Shown here piece after piece: positions 33,106 to 45,530 of a stretch of DNA of 64,000 bases. Position 1 is the stretch's first letter, and each line of letters begins with the position of its first letter. The DNA lies in assembly GCA_009760855.2 (NCBI GenBank), contig WPIO01000060.1:1915501-1979500 (forward strand), in the 5' to 3' direction. Origin of the DNA: Cristatella mucedo. Its lineage: Eukaryota > Bryozoa > Phylactolaemata > Cristatellidae. A program made the position numbers and the translations under genes. Below the pieces are notes generated by a model. It searched no databases. It saw only the letters and a program-made list of their open reading frames with translations, and had not been told where the DNA came from.

Positions 33106-34115
33106 GAACCGTCGGAATCTGCTGCAGCAACTGAAAAACTGAAAGCTTGCCTTGCCGATATGTGATCCTGGATGACGGAAAACTTCCTGAAACTAAATCA
33201 CGATTAAACCAAACTGTTGCTCACAGCACACCCTAAGGGTGTGGCTGAATTAACAGGTTTGCTGTTTTAACAGGTGACGGTAGCGTGCGACCATAACGAC
33301 GTGCTCGAAAATTTGGTGTCGTATTCGACAGCTGCCTCAATTTTTAAAGCTCCATTCAGAAGATTGCTTTCACTGCTAGCCATCACATCCGATTGCAATC
33401 TAAGATTACGAGATGTATTCCATCTCGGCTTGTAAAACATTTAAGTAGCTCCTTAGTTCTGTCTCGGCTTGGTAGTTGTAATTCCCTATCGGCAGGACTA
33501 CCAAACAAAGCAATGAGGACACTACAGCTGACTATGAGTATGGCTGAAGGGCTAGTTTTCGAGTCCTAGAGGTCTGAGCACATGTCTCCTATGCTAAAAA
33601 GCTACGATGGATGCTGGTTGAGCAAAATATGCAGAGCTAAGTTCTAACGCTGACTCACAAGGCCCACAGCGGCTTGGCTTTTTTTGTAGCCAGCTTAACT
33701 GCTGCGATAGTTTCAGCCTGGTCGCGACCACAGTTCAAGTATGAACAATGATTTAGCTGTTCCATTCATCCGCTTAAAGACTGTTTAGGACAGAAGATTT
33801 AGCTGTGCTGATCCAAGGCTTTTGAACTCGCTTCCACAATTCTTAGGTAATGACCACTACTCTCCAGCTGCCGACTATGGCTCATCCTTCTCAGAGGTCC
33901 CGAGCTGCTATTTCCATGCTACTCACTACCTCAACATCTCTCCAGACTCTGCTATGCTTCCCACTTTCTCTTTGTTGCATTACCCAATGTCTGTTGCCTA
34001 CTGAATGCGTAACTAAAGCCACTTAGGATGTGAGTGAGTTATAAAAAACTCTATTGCATAATCCCTACACGGCATTGTGGAGTAACAGACTTAGATACAT
34101 GAAGGAGTGTCGTCC
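33106..34115 (+). pseudogene. LINE B C-terminal half and 3' UTR (degenerate)
   Basis: It starts at the motif matching '[17 protein letters not shown]' of the 25-kb copy and runs to the 3' UTR at 34.1 kb (CTCACTACCTCAAC... CTACTGAATGCGTAAC). Many substitutions and stops are present; the short frame at 33822-34004 retains NSLPQFLGN. LINE A's 5' end abuts its left side. Confidence 0.75.
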
Positions 34116-34494
34116 AGTTGTCTTGGGTAAACCCTGGTAAAAGTCAGTTAAATCCTCAAAATGGTGTAACGACCAACTGATTGAGAGCTGGTACAATCTA
34201 GCTGGCGTGGTTGCTGAGTACTCACTTTCGAACTTGAAAATCTCTGTAAATCGTATTGTGGAGAGTGCATGCAGATTCAGTGCTAGTAAGCCAGCTGAGC
34301 CAATTTCGAGTCTAAGGTTTTTCAATTTTTAAATGGCACTCGATTTTCTCGTACCTGGTTAGTTGGTTTTGTCTTTATTAAATGTCGGTATACATAGTCA
34401 TTTACATTTATATAGAAATACGATTTTGTGTGGACATGTATACACATAGATACATTTGCGTGTGAAATTGTTCTCGTACCAGTATGTAGGCGTG

Positions 34495-34503
<9 letters not shown>

Positions 34504-34582
<79 letters not shown>

Positions 34583-34599
34583 TATATATATATATATAT
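34504..34599. repeat. (AC)n then (AT)n microsatellite
   Basis: About 39 uninterrupted AC units (34504-34581) followed by about 9 AT units. Confidence 0.97.
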
Positions 34600-34874
34600 T
34601 TAAATGCTTAAATATACGTGGGTATTTTTATATTACCATGCGATTTTGTGTGTGTATATCTACCGGTATTACTACCATACGTGTATTCACTCAACCTTTT
34701 CCTGTGGAGTACATGCATGTGACAACTTTAGAGCTAAAAAGCAATTGGATGGTCAAATGTGGGCTTGATTACCTTGTTGACCTACGAAATCTATTATGCT
34801 TGAGCTGGCAATCTGGTTAAGTGTGCCGATTAGAGGATACCCAAGTAGGTATTGATGATCGGGCCAGATTAAAA

Positions 34875-35030
34875 CGTTTAAAAAAAGTACCTAATTAATT
34901 TCTATTGCACCCTAAGAGATCTTGATTTATATTCACACGTTTTAAACCTGCCATGGAGCTCATGCCTATAACCGCGACCAGACCTCGGTTTGAGTAAGCA
35001 CCTCAGCCACTGGGCTAAAACCAGCTCGCA
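34875..35030 (-). repeat. SINE family S, degenerate
   Basis: Minus strand: box A-like TTAGCCCAGTGGCTGAGG, a box B remnant, then the LINE A-like end (AAGATCTCTTAGGGTGCAAT). Confidence 0.6.
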
Positions 35031-36489
35031 AACCTTTCCATTCGTTCATGCTAGAACCGTTATTCTATTCACGAGACGGAACTGTACACATAACTCGTTG
35101 AAGATAACTTATTTTTTCAGGCAAAGCCAACCTATCATGACGAAGATCCAGCTGCTGGACTGTCTAAGCTTGTGACGGATAAATCGTGGCACTATGCGAG
35201 GCAGAACACTCGAATGGTAGAAATGCAGCATTTTATTTTCATTTTCAAAAATACAAGGTTTCGCGCATCGTAAGCAAAATATAGAAGACCTTAAGCCCTC
35301 AATTTGCTATATGGCGAGACGGGTCCTGCACTGTTAATAGACAGGAAGACTCCATCTTAAATGACACAGAGGAATAATTAGGCCAATTGTCTTCGATGGA
35401 AGTTCACATAATAATTTCATAAATATCGCCCGGGATGTGAGTTAGAGGTGAGACTGTCAAAATGCGAATAGAAAAGGCTAGTATGTATAGCGAGTTGGAC
35501 CGATATAATCTCTTCGCAAGGAAAAAGAGGGTACTAGGCTAACTAGGTGCTAAGGCTCGATTCCAGGAACTTCTGACCGTGTTGGTCAGCCGCATTCAAC
35601 CGGTTGGTCGCAACCGCTTTGGGGGTCGAACGACCCTTTGAGAGAGGTCACCTAAAATCATTAGAAAACGCTCATTTCCATTATTTTACACACAACAGTT
35701 TTTCAATTTGGGTTCACCACAACACGAAGAACCGTATTATAGTGTCTATATTTTACGAAAATTTTGGATCACCGATCTAGGTTGTTGTCGGGTGTTGAAA
35801 ATTAAGTTGGCGAATTTTCGGACTTTTTGAATTTAGAGAGAAGGCTTTAAGTGAATCGGCGACCTGAAAAAGCCTTCTCAGCAATTGCTTGTAGCTAGCG
35901 ATCGGAGGGAAATGCAGTATAGAACGATGATATTTAGCAAAAGTAGGGTCGGGGCGCTGTGGTAACAAAGCAGCTCACAATCCGTAAGAGAATCGCCATA
36001 TCACTGAAAGCAAAAGCCACTTGGTCTTTGTAGCCGGCATACAAGTGTATGTTGTATGTACAGCGTTGCATGTACAGTGTATGGGAGTGCCTTCACGTTC
36101 TCCCTCCTCTTCAACCGTTGCCCATATTTTAGGTTAGGTAAACGTCTGGTGTTTACATGATGTTTTGGTGTCTAGGGGGCAATCATTATGGCTTTAGCCC
36201 CGATAGTCCAAACGGCCGAATGCAATCGTTTGTGAGCGCATAACAATTGCTAACCGTAAGAATACTAAACTTCGGTTCACAAACCATGTTAGGGGTAGGG
36301 TATGTGCATCAAAGGTTTCCTCAATATGCGGAAGTAGAGGTCAGCTAAATCTAAACCTTAATTGTTATAACTTCAGAAAGCTGCAGCTGATATTACCACC
36401 ACATGAAACTGTCGAACATTGTCTGGTCGTGGTATATCAATGTGACGCAGTCGTTTTTGTTCCCTTTTGATCTCGCTCCTTGTCGAGAC

Positions 36490-36930
36490 GGGATGTTATA
36501 ACTGAATTGAACAACTAAGGCATGATATATTTATCTAAACAAGCACGACTTTTAGTAATTTTATGTATTTGAAAGTAGGCAGACTTGATTGTAAAGGAGA
36601 TGTAGTCGTTAAACGATATGTCACTGTAGAACATGACTCCCAGATTTCCGGCCGATTCAACAGCAGATAAGCCGGCAGGGCCAATTTCGAGCTTTAGCCT
36701 TTCCACTTTGTGAATAACGCTGGCTTTTTCCATTGCAGAGTAGTTTGTTATACCATCGCTTAGTTTAAGAAAACTTGCTGCCTTCCATGTGCAGATGTCA
36801 TCAATACATGCAGCAATAGAGATGACTTAACTCTAGGGGCTTAAAGGCTGGATGTGATGAAAGCAAATTTGTAACTGAGTGTCAATCGCATACAAGTAAA
36901 AGCCTAGATAGTGCTTGGCAATCACATCAG

Positions 36931-36986
<56 letters not shown>

Positions 36987-37265
36987 AAAACAGGAAAAAG
37001 AGCCTGGCCTAGCCCGGAGCACTGAGGTACACCATATTTCAGATGTCCAAGGATGATCTTTGCCCATTCACGTCAATGCACTATAGTCTACCACTGAGGT
37101 AGTACCTTAACCATTGCAGAGGAGTGCCAGTAATGCCCAAGCGAGATGAGAGGCGTTCAAGAAGAACTTATTGATCGATAGTATCAAAAGCTGCCGAAGG
37201 ATCAAGCAAAACAAGCCGAGAGACTCGTAAGCACATATAGGACGAGTAACAGGGACTGAGCTAAT
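36490..37265 (-). pseudogene. LINE A RT fragment
   Basis: Minus strand: KVERLKLEIGPAGLSAVESA and LDKYIMP-like residues (36515-36733), extending upstream through a YADD-region remnant to a diverged FDTIDQ-type block near 37.2 kb. An AG microsatellite has expanded inside it. Part of it has a partner at 20.07-20.28 kb in the other arm. Confidence 0.75.
36933..36984. repeat. (AG)26 microsatellite inside LINE A
   Basis: Expansion of the short GAGGGAGAG tract that other LINE A copies have at this place. Confidence 0.95.
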
Positions 37266-37317
37266 GCTGTCATAAATATGTGGATTTTTAAGTTTTATTC
37301 AAATGTGATAATTTCTA

Positions 37318-37720
37318 ATAATAGTAATAGTAATAATAATAATAATTCACTTGATAAAGCGCTCTCAGAGAACTCAATCTCTCTCTAGGCGCTTTACATT
37401 TGCTGCAAAGTGAAATGCAATTGAATGGCAAGTAAAATAATGCTTGATAAACAAACAAAATGAATAACATGGTTAGGGGTGACATGCACAGGGTCAGCCT
37501 GCAAATGTGGTTAGTGGCAGCATGCTCAGTGTCAGCACGCATAAGCACGTGAAGGACGAATCACAGGGACCCACTAAATGCTGTCCTAAATAGGTGTGTC
37601 TTTAAGTTCCTTTTAAATGTGGTCAGGTCAGGGGATGTTCTGACGCAGGTCGGGAGGGAGTTCCAGGCTTTGGGAGCATACGAACTAAATGCACGGTTTT
37701 AATGTTTTGGAGTAGCCAGA
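37318..37720 (-). repeat. LINE A 3' end
   Basis: Minus strand 3' UTR with stem-loop and an (AAT)n tail at 37.32-37.35 kb, plus the last codons of ORF2 near 37.6-37.7 kb (the match to AFSSYAPKAWNSLP). It is well preserved and absent from the equivalent place in the left arm, so it postdates the duplication. Confidence 0.8.
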
Positions 37721-37734
37721 ACACGAGGAACTGC

Positions 37735-37955
37735 ATTACAATGCTTATGTTTGCTGACACTGTGCATGCTGCCACTAACTACACTTGCATGCTGACCCTG
37801 TGCATGTCACCCCTAACCATATTATAGTTGTTGTTTACCAAGCATGACATTATTCACATATTGCAGCAAATGTAAAGCCTTTATAGAGGGATTGACTTCT
37901 CTGCAGGCACTTCATCAAGTGCATTATTATCGTTGTTATTATTATTGCAGGGGTC
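37735..37955 (+). repeat. LINE A 3' end (partner of 18.94-19.13 kb)
   Basis: Plus-strand 3' UTR and stem-loop ending in GTTATTATTATT. It is shared by both arms, so it is older than the duplication. Confidence 0.75.
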
Positions 37956-38479
37956 GCGGCGTGTCGCATTTGAGAACCACTGATCTTGGTATGGTTTTAT
38001 TGGGTGATTGAAGCAAATTCGTGGCCTTTTTGAACTCTAAAAGTGGACTTTAAGTAAATCGGTGACCCGGAAATGCCTAATTCATAGATGGTACCGTTCT
38101 GGCCTCCGGACATAGAGGGGCATTAATTGTGTTTTGTGTTTCCTGCTGAATCCTTTCACAATCAAAGTTACTGAGTTCACTGTTCATCACGGAATTATTT
38201 CAAAAATCAAAGTTCTTGCAAACATCGTATACAGAAAAGATACAGCCAAGACCTGTCTGAAGGTATTGTGATTGTTGTTTTACCATAGCTCACAAGAAAT
38301 TACGTGCCCATGGATATCTTAACGCTCACCCCTTCGGGCTGCTGGGTCTCCCACTGCCAGCAGCCGCCTTAACTACCCCAGCAGCTAGTAACCTGCATGT
38401 TATTTATGATCGTGCTCATCGTGAGCACTAAAACGTCAGTGGTAAGGCGAGAAACTACACTAATTAGTATGAGATTAAT

Positions 38480-38790
38480 TAGTAGCATGCTCGAGACCCC
38501 CACGAGTTGGAATCTTCCGCCGGAAGCTCTCGGCTGTGGTAGACGTCAACTGCAGCTAGCCTAACAGTAACTCAGCCGCGTCTTTGACTGTGTACGCTCG
38601 TACTGTTGAAACGACGTTAATACAACGGCGAGGTTACGGAAGCTGACTGAGTAACCACCTCGTTAGTTTGCATTTTCAGCGTCATCTCGAGCTTATATTG
38701 TTTACTTGGTGGCAGATCCTCAATGGAGGCTTGCTTAGTTCCCCTGTTGCTCCCGGCTCGTGCGATATTGTAAATTTAATGTGTCAAATT
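38480..38790 (+). repeat. Family T fragment in the right arm
   Basis: Inverted partner of 15.45-15.755 kb; contains TGTACGCTCGTACTGTT and AACAGTAACTCAGCC blocks of family T. Ends are missing. Confidence 0.65.
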
Positions 38791-39029
38791 TACTTTAATT
38801 TAATTAAAATTTTTTGTTAAAATAAAACCCGTGTACTCGTGAATATTTAGGAATTGCTCCAGCCAAGATTAATGGTCTTACGAGTAGTACTAGTATTTAT
38901 TGGCAGCCCCAGAAGTGAACGAAACCTCTCAGTAGGAAAAATAGAATTTTGGCATTTGCCTGCTGACATATTGCAGATTCTGCATGAGCCTAGGTTCCTC
39001 GTGCGTGAAGATATTCTGCCACTAACCGT

Positions 39030-39135
39030 TCACTAGTGCTTACTTCGCAGCAAACGCTAAGAGGCTCGGAAGAGATTGACTTCTCTGAGCGAACTTTATC
39101 AAGTGTATCATTATAATTATTACGATTCGTATGCG
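39030..39135 (+). repeat. LINE A-type terminal stem-loop
   Basis: TTCGCAGCAAACGCTAAGAG, then a stem-loop, AGTGTATCATTATAATTATT tail. Partner of 15.10-15.195 kb. It lies just downstream of kelch copy K2. Confidence 0.65.
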
Positions 39136-39195
39136 ACCAAAGTTTTACATAGAGTTCTGATGAGTGGCGCTAAAAATGCAGTCAACAATTTCTGT

Positions 39196-39206
39196 TTTAT
39201 TTTATT
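39196..39206 (-). terminator. Polyadenylation signal for K2
   Basis: AATAAAATAAA on the minus strand, about 95-105 bases after the K2 stop codon, matching the K1 arrangement. Confidence 0.6.
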
Positions 39207-39299
39207 CGCAAAAACAGCACGTTATGCTTCCTCTTTTCTAGTTAATTAGTGGATGCATTTTACAACACATACCGGCTAAAAGATAAAGCAGAAAACCAG

Positions 39300-40437
39300 C
39301 TAGCCTATATAATGACTTTCTGCAGATTGGATGCTCCTGACAATGTCGGTTTTCAGCAGCTTAGGTAACACTTCGTAGTTGATATTTTTCGCCAATATAG
39401 CCGCTATACAAAGATCGACGAGCTTACCAACGGTCGTGCCAAAGATGTCAATGTTGAAAAAGCTGTCACGATACGATATGACGATAAGTCTTCCATCCCA
39501 ACTGAGGAAGCTGGCAATGAATTTTAACTCGGTGCTTTTACGGACTAAGCTCGTAGGCACAGTGCTTGTCCAGTGAAGACTGTCCGGATCTAAGATGTGG
39601 ATTTTATAACCGCAGCCATACTGGGCAGTCTTATCATCTGGCTTCTCGAGAATTACACATATTTTTCCATACGCATTAAACGTTATACCACTGACTGAAA
39701 TATCGGGAGCTTCTCCAGTAGTCGGTAATGAAGACGTTATATTAGTAAGAGTATCGAAAAATTTAACTTTTAGATTCTCAGCATTACGAGCGGCTGCGAG
39801 ATTGAAAAAAACTAGGTAGTGGTCCCAGGAAATTAGAACCATTTCCCGACTAAAAGGTGGCAGGTTGTCACCTGAGCCACATAGGCTCCAATGTTTTGTC
39901 TCCAGGTCGAAGCTGTGAACCTCCGGCTGCTTTCCGTTAGGACCATTGCCAAAAAAGTAAATCGTATGGTCGAGAAGGCACGAAGTGCACTCAACATGCA
40001 TAGGTGCAGCTCCAGTAGTGACCGATCGAGACCAACGGTGAGAAGTGGTGTCAAAACAAAAGAGATCAAAATCGAAGAATTGTGTTCCAACATGTAAGAA
40101 GTAGACAAGCTGTTTATAAACTTCGACAGGTCCAGAAAACCGCATATTCGGTGCATCTGAAATTGAATCCCCAACGTTAACTTCTGACAACGTACGATCA
40201 TTAACATCCAGAATACGAACATTCATGAACGGGTGTCGGTTTCCTTCCATTAAAAGGCTGGACTTGCCAAACACGTAAACAGTCCTTCCAACTACCAAGC
40301 TGTAATAGATGTAGTAATCGGATTCGGAAATTTTTAGCTGAGCGATCTGATGGGCGATCATTTCGGCTGTAATTGTAGGTCTTCTTAAGTGGCTCTGTGA
40401 GGTCAACCAAAGTGAAACGGTAGGTAAAACTTCAGAG
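39300..40437 (-). CDS. Kelch beta-propeller protein, terminal exon (K2), KLHDC-like
   Basis: Intact paralogue of the exon at 13776-14919, with about 70-75 percent identical residues by eye and the same length. The blade motifs VVGRTVYVFG, CFDTTSHRWSRS, LLDHTIYFFGNGPNGKQ, KFFDTLTN and YGCGYKIHILDPDSLHW are retained. C-terminal LVDLCIAAI (BC box) and LPKLLKTDI (Cul2 box) keep every anchor residue. An ATG lies 15 codons before the propeller, but it falls within the presumed intron. The acceptor TTTAATCTTTGCAG ends at 40438, in the same phase as K1, so I start the exon at 40437. Upstream exons are not found. Function is inferred as a Cul2 ubiquitin-ligase receptor. Confidence 0.8.
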
Positions 40438-40519
40438 CTGCAAAGATTAAATAGTGTCATCAGAGAGTGAATAGTTTAGCTACAGATACATCATATAGGA
40501 GATGCATATAACTAATTGT

Positions 40520-40690
40520 TATCGTGCATACTATTATAGCATAATTGATTGTTATTGCCTCAAGGAGATATTAACCTCTATTAAGGCGCTTCACACATGA
40601 AACTGGGCTCTAGCCCACGACCTCGGCCAGATCTTGGTCGTAGGTAGCCCCTTAACCACTGGGCAAAACCAGCAGTCGATACATTTGCAT
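40520..40690 (-). repeat. SINE family S, copy in K2
   Basis: Best head of the family: on the minus strand TGCCCAGTGGTTAAGGGGC (box A) and GTCGTGGGCTAGAGCCC (box B region). The tail is GAAGCGCCTTAATAGAGG...CTCCTTGAGGCAATA, which mirrors the LINE A stem-loop. Confidence 0.78.
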
Positions 40691-40714
40691 ATGTAATGTA
40701 TCTCCTTCTGTAAC

Positions 40715-41060
40715 TCCACAAAGCCGCACTGCTGCGGTTACACAGGAGAGTTTTGTTTAGCCCACAGACACACTAAGTGGCTTGCCATGCCCCTTTGGTC
40801 GCAAAGCTCGAATTTTAGTGATGACAATTAGATGAAAGCCGGTATTCTTCACTGACTTGCTGATGCAGGCAAACTTCAGCCAACCTGGCAATCGACTGCA
40901 GGTTGGATGTAGCGACCCTGTTATAACCACGAAATCAACCCTAGTTCAGGAAGCGGCGCAAGGCCTGCAACTTGCACAAACCTTGAGCCAGCAATACGAC
41001 GACTGTGAAACACAGCACTAATTATTTCCATACGCATTTGGTAGCCAAAACACTTAGCCC
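40715..41060 (-). repeat. Repeat module R (K2, inner)
   Basis: Inverted partner of 13.15-13.525 kb. Confidence 0.65.
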
Positions 41061-41199
41061 CATAGAGGCCAATGTATTTGCAGGCACTTCACATGTGCTT
41101 CAAAGGCAGGGCGATCGAGTGATTAGGGGTGGTGGGTTCAACGTCAACGAGCATAAGGTAATGCTAATAATTACAATTGATAGATAATCTCAGAGAAAT

Positions 41200-42560
41200 A
41201 AAATCTCTTTCTGAACCTACGCATCTGGTGCAAACAAAACACCATCAAATTTTGACCGACGGAATGCTCAATTAACGACTGAAATAACATGGTTAGTGGA
41301 AGCATGCAACTGCATCAGAATGATCAAGGTCTTTCTCACGCTTAGGATTTGTTGCAAAGGAAAAACGATTGAGTTGTTAATCGTACCTCGATGTAAAACA
41401 GGGTAGAGGTAACATTCGTACGGTCAGCAAACAAATGTGGCCGCATGCAACAGTGTCACAATGAATTAGGCTATGCGGATTGAATCACGAGAATCCACTA
41501 AATACTGTCAGGTATAGGCAAATTTTGTAACTTCTATTCAAATGTATTGGAGTCAGCTGTGATAGTAACTCAAGTCAGGATTGAGTTCTGGAGCTTTGGG
41601 AGCATACCAAATAACTTTCAAATGTAAGCAAGTCAGCTGCGATCGTAAATCAAGTCAGGATTGAGTTCCGGAGCTTTGGAAGAATGCAAACTAAGTTTGT
41701 GGTTTCAAGGATTTGACGTTTGTACTAGGTATAGGTCAAATGCAACGAACGTGGTTAGAGATATTACGCTCAAAGTAAGAATGCAAATGTTCATAGTATC
41801 AGAGTGCACGGTTTAAGCAGGCGTAAGCACACATGCAGCTAATTACGTGAGCAGAATACAACCGAGAAGAAATTGATGCGCTTTTAGGTTCTTTTTAAAT
41901 CCTGTAGCGTCTGTCCATATCTACAGACTATAGCGAGCAGCCAAGTATTAGTTTATTAAAGGCTTTAGGAACAAGCGAACTACTTGAACGTCCTCCTAAA
42001 CACAATGCCTAACCACACAAGCAACAAATTGCGTGATCCCACTAATGGTAATGCAAATTTCTGCACCTGTAGCTTCCATTAAAATAACGTCAAAGTGGAA
42101 GATAGCGTGGCGGCAATTAGATTCGTATTAAAGGTTTTAGGAGCGTACGAACTGAAGGCGACGTGTCTACACTATTTGAGGATCGTGCGAGGAGTGGCTC
42201 AAAGATTCTATCCAAAAAAGGAGATAGAATATTATGCCTGGTAGTGGAGTATATGTGATAGGTCGCCTGGCACCAAAGAAATAATGGACCTAAAAGTTAA
42301 CGACAGAACGTTAAAGTCAACGCGTTACCTGAATGAGAGTAGTGCGGGCATGTAAGAAGTGGTTTCACGTTGCAATGACGAAGCTCACGATACCAAGCTG
42401 GGCTGAGGAATTTAGCAGCTGCTGCACCCGACTGCACTGGCAGTAATATCAGCAACCAGTGGGTTGCAGAAGTCGAGACGTGATATTAAAATTCCGTCTA
42501 CCAATTTAAAAGCTGTGTATTTGCATGATTAAACGTGATGTAATGTACAGTTTCCACTTC
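41200..42560 (-). pseudogene. Very old LINE A relic in K2
   Basis: Inverted partner of 11.74-13.10 kb. It has a partial internal duplication near 41.53-41.70 kb (two copies of 'AAGTCAGGATTGAGTTC'). Confidence 0.65.
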
Positions 42561-42589
42561 AGTAATTTAACTAAGCCACAATGACCATA

Positions 42590-43095
42590 CTGGTGTAACG
42601 CAGGAGAGGTTTTGGTAGGTCACCTACTGCCCAAATGGCTTCTGGTACGCATTTAGTAGCCAATCCCGACTTCTGGCTATGATAAATAGCTGAAAGCAGG
42701 CATGCTCCACTGTCTTGCTGATGCAGTCAAGCTTCAGCCAACCCGGTGAACGACCGCAGTTTGGATATAGCGACGCTGCTATGACACCAATTCTACCTAG
42801 TTCGGGTAGCAGCAAAACGCATGCAACCTGCGAAAACCTGGAACTAGCAATGCGACGACATTGAAACACAGCACTCAATATTTCGCACACACCACTAGCA
42901 ATAATACCCTAATAATAAAGGCAAAATGATAGCCTGTATCCTATAACTTTTACCTTTAGGTGACTTCCCGCTGACTAGCTAGCAGGCTCACACCAGCTTA
43001 GGCTCAACTCTAGACTTACCGACCGGAAAACTGTTTTTTCAAGTCTACGACTACTGTCAGGCACGAGGCTTATAAAACCAGCCAGGTCGTAAGTA
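42590..43095 (-). repeat. Repeat module R (K2, outer)
   Basis: Inverted partner of 11.19-11.70 kb; contains ACCTAGTTCGGGTAGCAGC and the GTCAAGCTTCAGCCAACC block. Confidence 0.7.
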
Positions 43096-43489
43096 ACTGC
43101 AAAGACTTACAAGACATCAATAAATCTATAGAAAATAAACATAAAATAATTAATTACTAACAATAACATGATATAATCCTGCTCGTATGCCGCAGAAAAT
43201 ATATAAACGTCTAAAGATTGTCAACAATTTTAAGCACATGGAAATTCGCTTACCGGAAAAAAAACTAGTTGTAACTGCAATGTCAAGTTCTTGTGGATGA
43301 CCAGTGATTGGAACGGTGTAAATAAAATTATTTTGTGGGATGTATTTATACCGGAAGTAGTACATCGCACTCTACGAAAGAATATCCTTTGAAAAAGAAA
43401 ACAACCAGAATTCCTGTTTTCAGATGAACTCCGTAAATGTTTACTACTTAGCCGTAAACGAAGGCGCTGCACAACACTAAAAAGAAAAA

Positions 43490-45530
43490 CAATAGGCCTA
43501 GTTTTTTTAATATGATCAGCCCCTCAACTGTCTCAGTAGTAGGTATATCTCGTTCAAAACGCGAAAACCCAACCTCAAGGATATCTCAGCCGCTGCAAAA
43601 TCTTGCCACAACCTGTGGTAACCAGTGGCTGTCCTGTGCCCTAACTCATCCTTTATCGTTGCCGCGGTATCGCGACAACTAAGCTCAAGCTGTTGACTAC
43701 GGCTTATCATTTTCTGCAATTCTGAGCTGCTACTTCCATGCTCCTGACTACCTCAAACGCTCTCCTGACTCGGCTACGTTTCCCAATTTCTCTTGGTTGC
43801 GTGTGATTAAGGTCGTTGACTACCAAATGTGTACCGAAAGCCACTAGGGCTATAACTGTGCTGCAGAAAACTCTCCTGCGTAAAACCGACGTTGTCTGTA
43901 TGGCTTTTCAGAGGTACACACGGAGAAACCTTTCGTTACCTTATCGCGGTACAGGCTGCTGAATGGCTGGCGATTTGGATTGGGCTAGTGCATCATTCAC
44001 TGAGATTCAGTCTGAAAATGTGAATTCAAATTTATTCGAGTGAATTCAATTCAAAATAGGAGTCTAATCTAAATTCAGCTCAATTAAATGATTTTATTTA
44101 GTCCGTTTATAGTTTGAGATTTTTATTAGCGAACGCGAATCAGACGCCCGAGTTTTGCATGGTTTGACAGCCGGCTGTAGCAAGCTATCTTAGACATGTT
44201 CTGCCTGATGCTGTATAAGGGTCTTGTTTCGTTTAACTACTCCAAATATTTTTAGTGATCTATTTCTTGATTAGATTCGGTCATGCCTAGCGTTTCAAGA
44301 AGCTGTCGTATAGTTTAGGGTTCTCAGTTATCAGTGACGGGGTCGAATGCTTGCCATCGGTATTTTTAAATTATATCTCCTAAAATAGTGATCCAATTAA
44401 CCGAAATTAGAAGTGTATGCTTTCTTGTACTTGTGTATCATTACTATTACTATTGCGTGCTTGTGTACACACTTTAAAAGTTTGATGGTAGATTTTTCTT
44501 GATAACAACTCGCAGTGTTTGCCATGCTATGCCGTTATCAGTATTTATACTTAGACGTCCTGTACATGTCACAGGTAAACTACTAGTGATCCCATCAACG
44601 TGAAACTTGAAATATACGTTCCTGGGTATGTGCTTCAAATTTATCTGAAGACAAACCTGGTAATACTTTCTTCTTTGTCATAATCTACACGCGTTTAGCT
44701 TTGGTGAGCATCTCTGAATGCATTTCCAACTGCAGTACTCCGTGCCTCATCGATGGTAGAGGTTTCCACACTCCCCCTGCTCAACTGGGCATCACGGGTC
44801 AGTATGCATAAGCTGTGAATGTCACATAATGACCTTGAACTCTAATCAAGATCACAGCCAACAGTATGTATGGTAATGTTTTATATATATTTCTATAAAA
44901 ATGTAGAGATTAAAAAGATTGGTTAACTTTATCTTGTAAGGGTGTTTTGATCTTTGATCTTTTAATTTGATCTGAGAGTTACTTGAATTGAATCCGGTGT
45001 GAATGTAAAGTGCCTATAAAGAGATCGAATTCTCTTAAGGTGCTGCATCATATGCATTATTATTATTAGTGATTTGATAACATTGCCATGCTCGGCTGAA
45101 CCTCAGTGCAAAAACGTGACCTTGACGTTTGCTGGCTATCGAAAGGTTAACCCAGCTGCCACGGCTGCGACCAGAGATAGATTTTCTTTCGCAAACAGTC
45201 CCTTTGAGAAATATCCATGAATGCGCACTTGTATTAGATAAATACTTATGGGAAAGTGTTCAACGGATATGCCTCCTCACCGCTCTCTCTATTCATCATA
45301 TTTTTCACAACTATCTCGTGAGCATGGCAATGTTCAGTAGCAGAGCTCATCATTCTCAATCGAGGCTCGGCTTTCAAGCTCACAACCTATAATTTTGTGG
45401 CATTACGAAGCACTGCACGACCAAGTGATCTATCTCGTCTTGCTCAGTTGAAACCACCAGGATATCCAAGCTGGCCAAACTAGATGCAGCAAGACGCTTT
45501 AGGTATTCCAGCTCGTATGCATTTATTGGC
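43490..45530 (+). repeat. Unit O, copy 3
   Basis: Direct match to 22.66-25.41 kb and inverted match to 8.63-10.86 kb. The LINE B-like 3' UTR is at 43.70-43.95 kb. It lacks the family T element of copy 2 (empty site near 45.03 kb). At its right end it runs into LINE B as copy 2 does. Confidence 0.8.

Larger units (their letters stand above)
34120..35590. other. No gene; microsatellite and one SINE
   Basis: Spacer before the right inverted arm. It contains the CA repeat and one SINE listed separately. The long Cys-Val and Thr-His reading frames here are translations of the microsatellite. Nothing else is recognised. Confidence 0.5.
35600..45530 (-). repeat. Right arm of large inverted duplication
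   Basis: Reverse complement of the left arm (8.75-21.16 kb) in the block order given there. Differences include a deletion of about 2.66 kb relative to the left arm at the junction near 38412-38428, and extra LINE A sequence at 36.73-37.72 kb. Confidence 0.8.

Noticed and set aside
34322-34820. Long Cys-Val and Thr-His repeat proteins on both strands
   Set aside because: They are translations of the (AC)n microsatellite in alternate frames.
45129-45392. 87-codon frame before LINE B as a separate ORF or LINE ORF1
   Set aside because: The frame shifts between the three O copies, and no zinc-knuckle or coiled-coil features of an ORF1 protein are visible.
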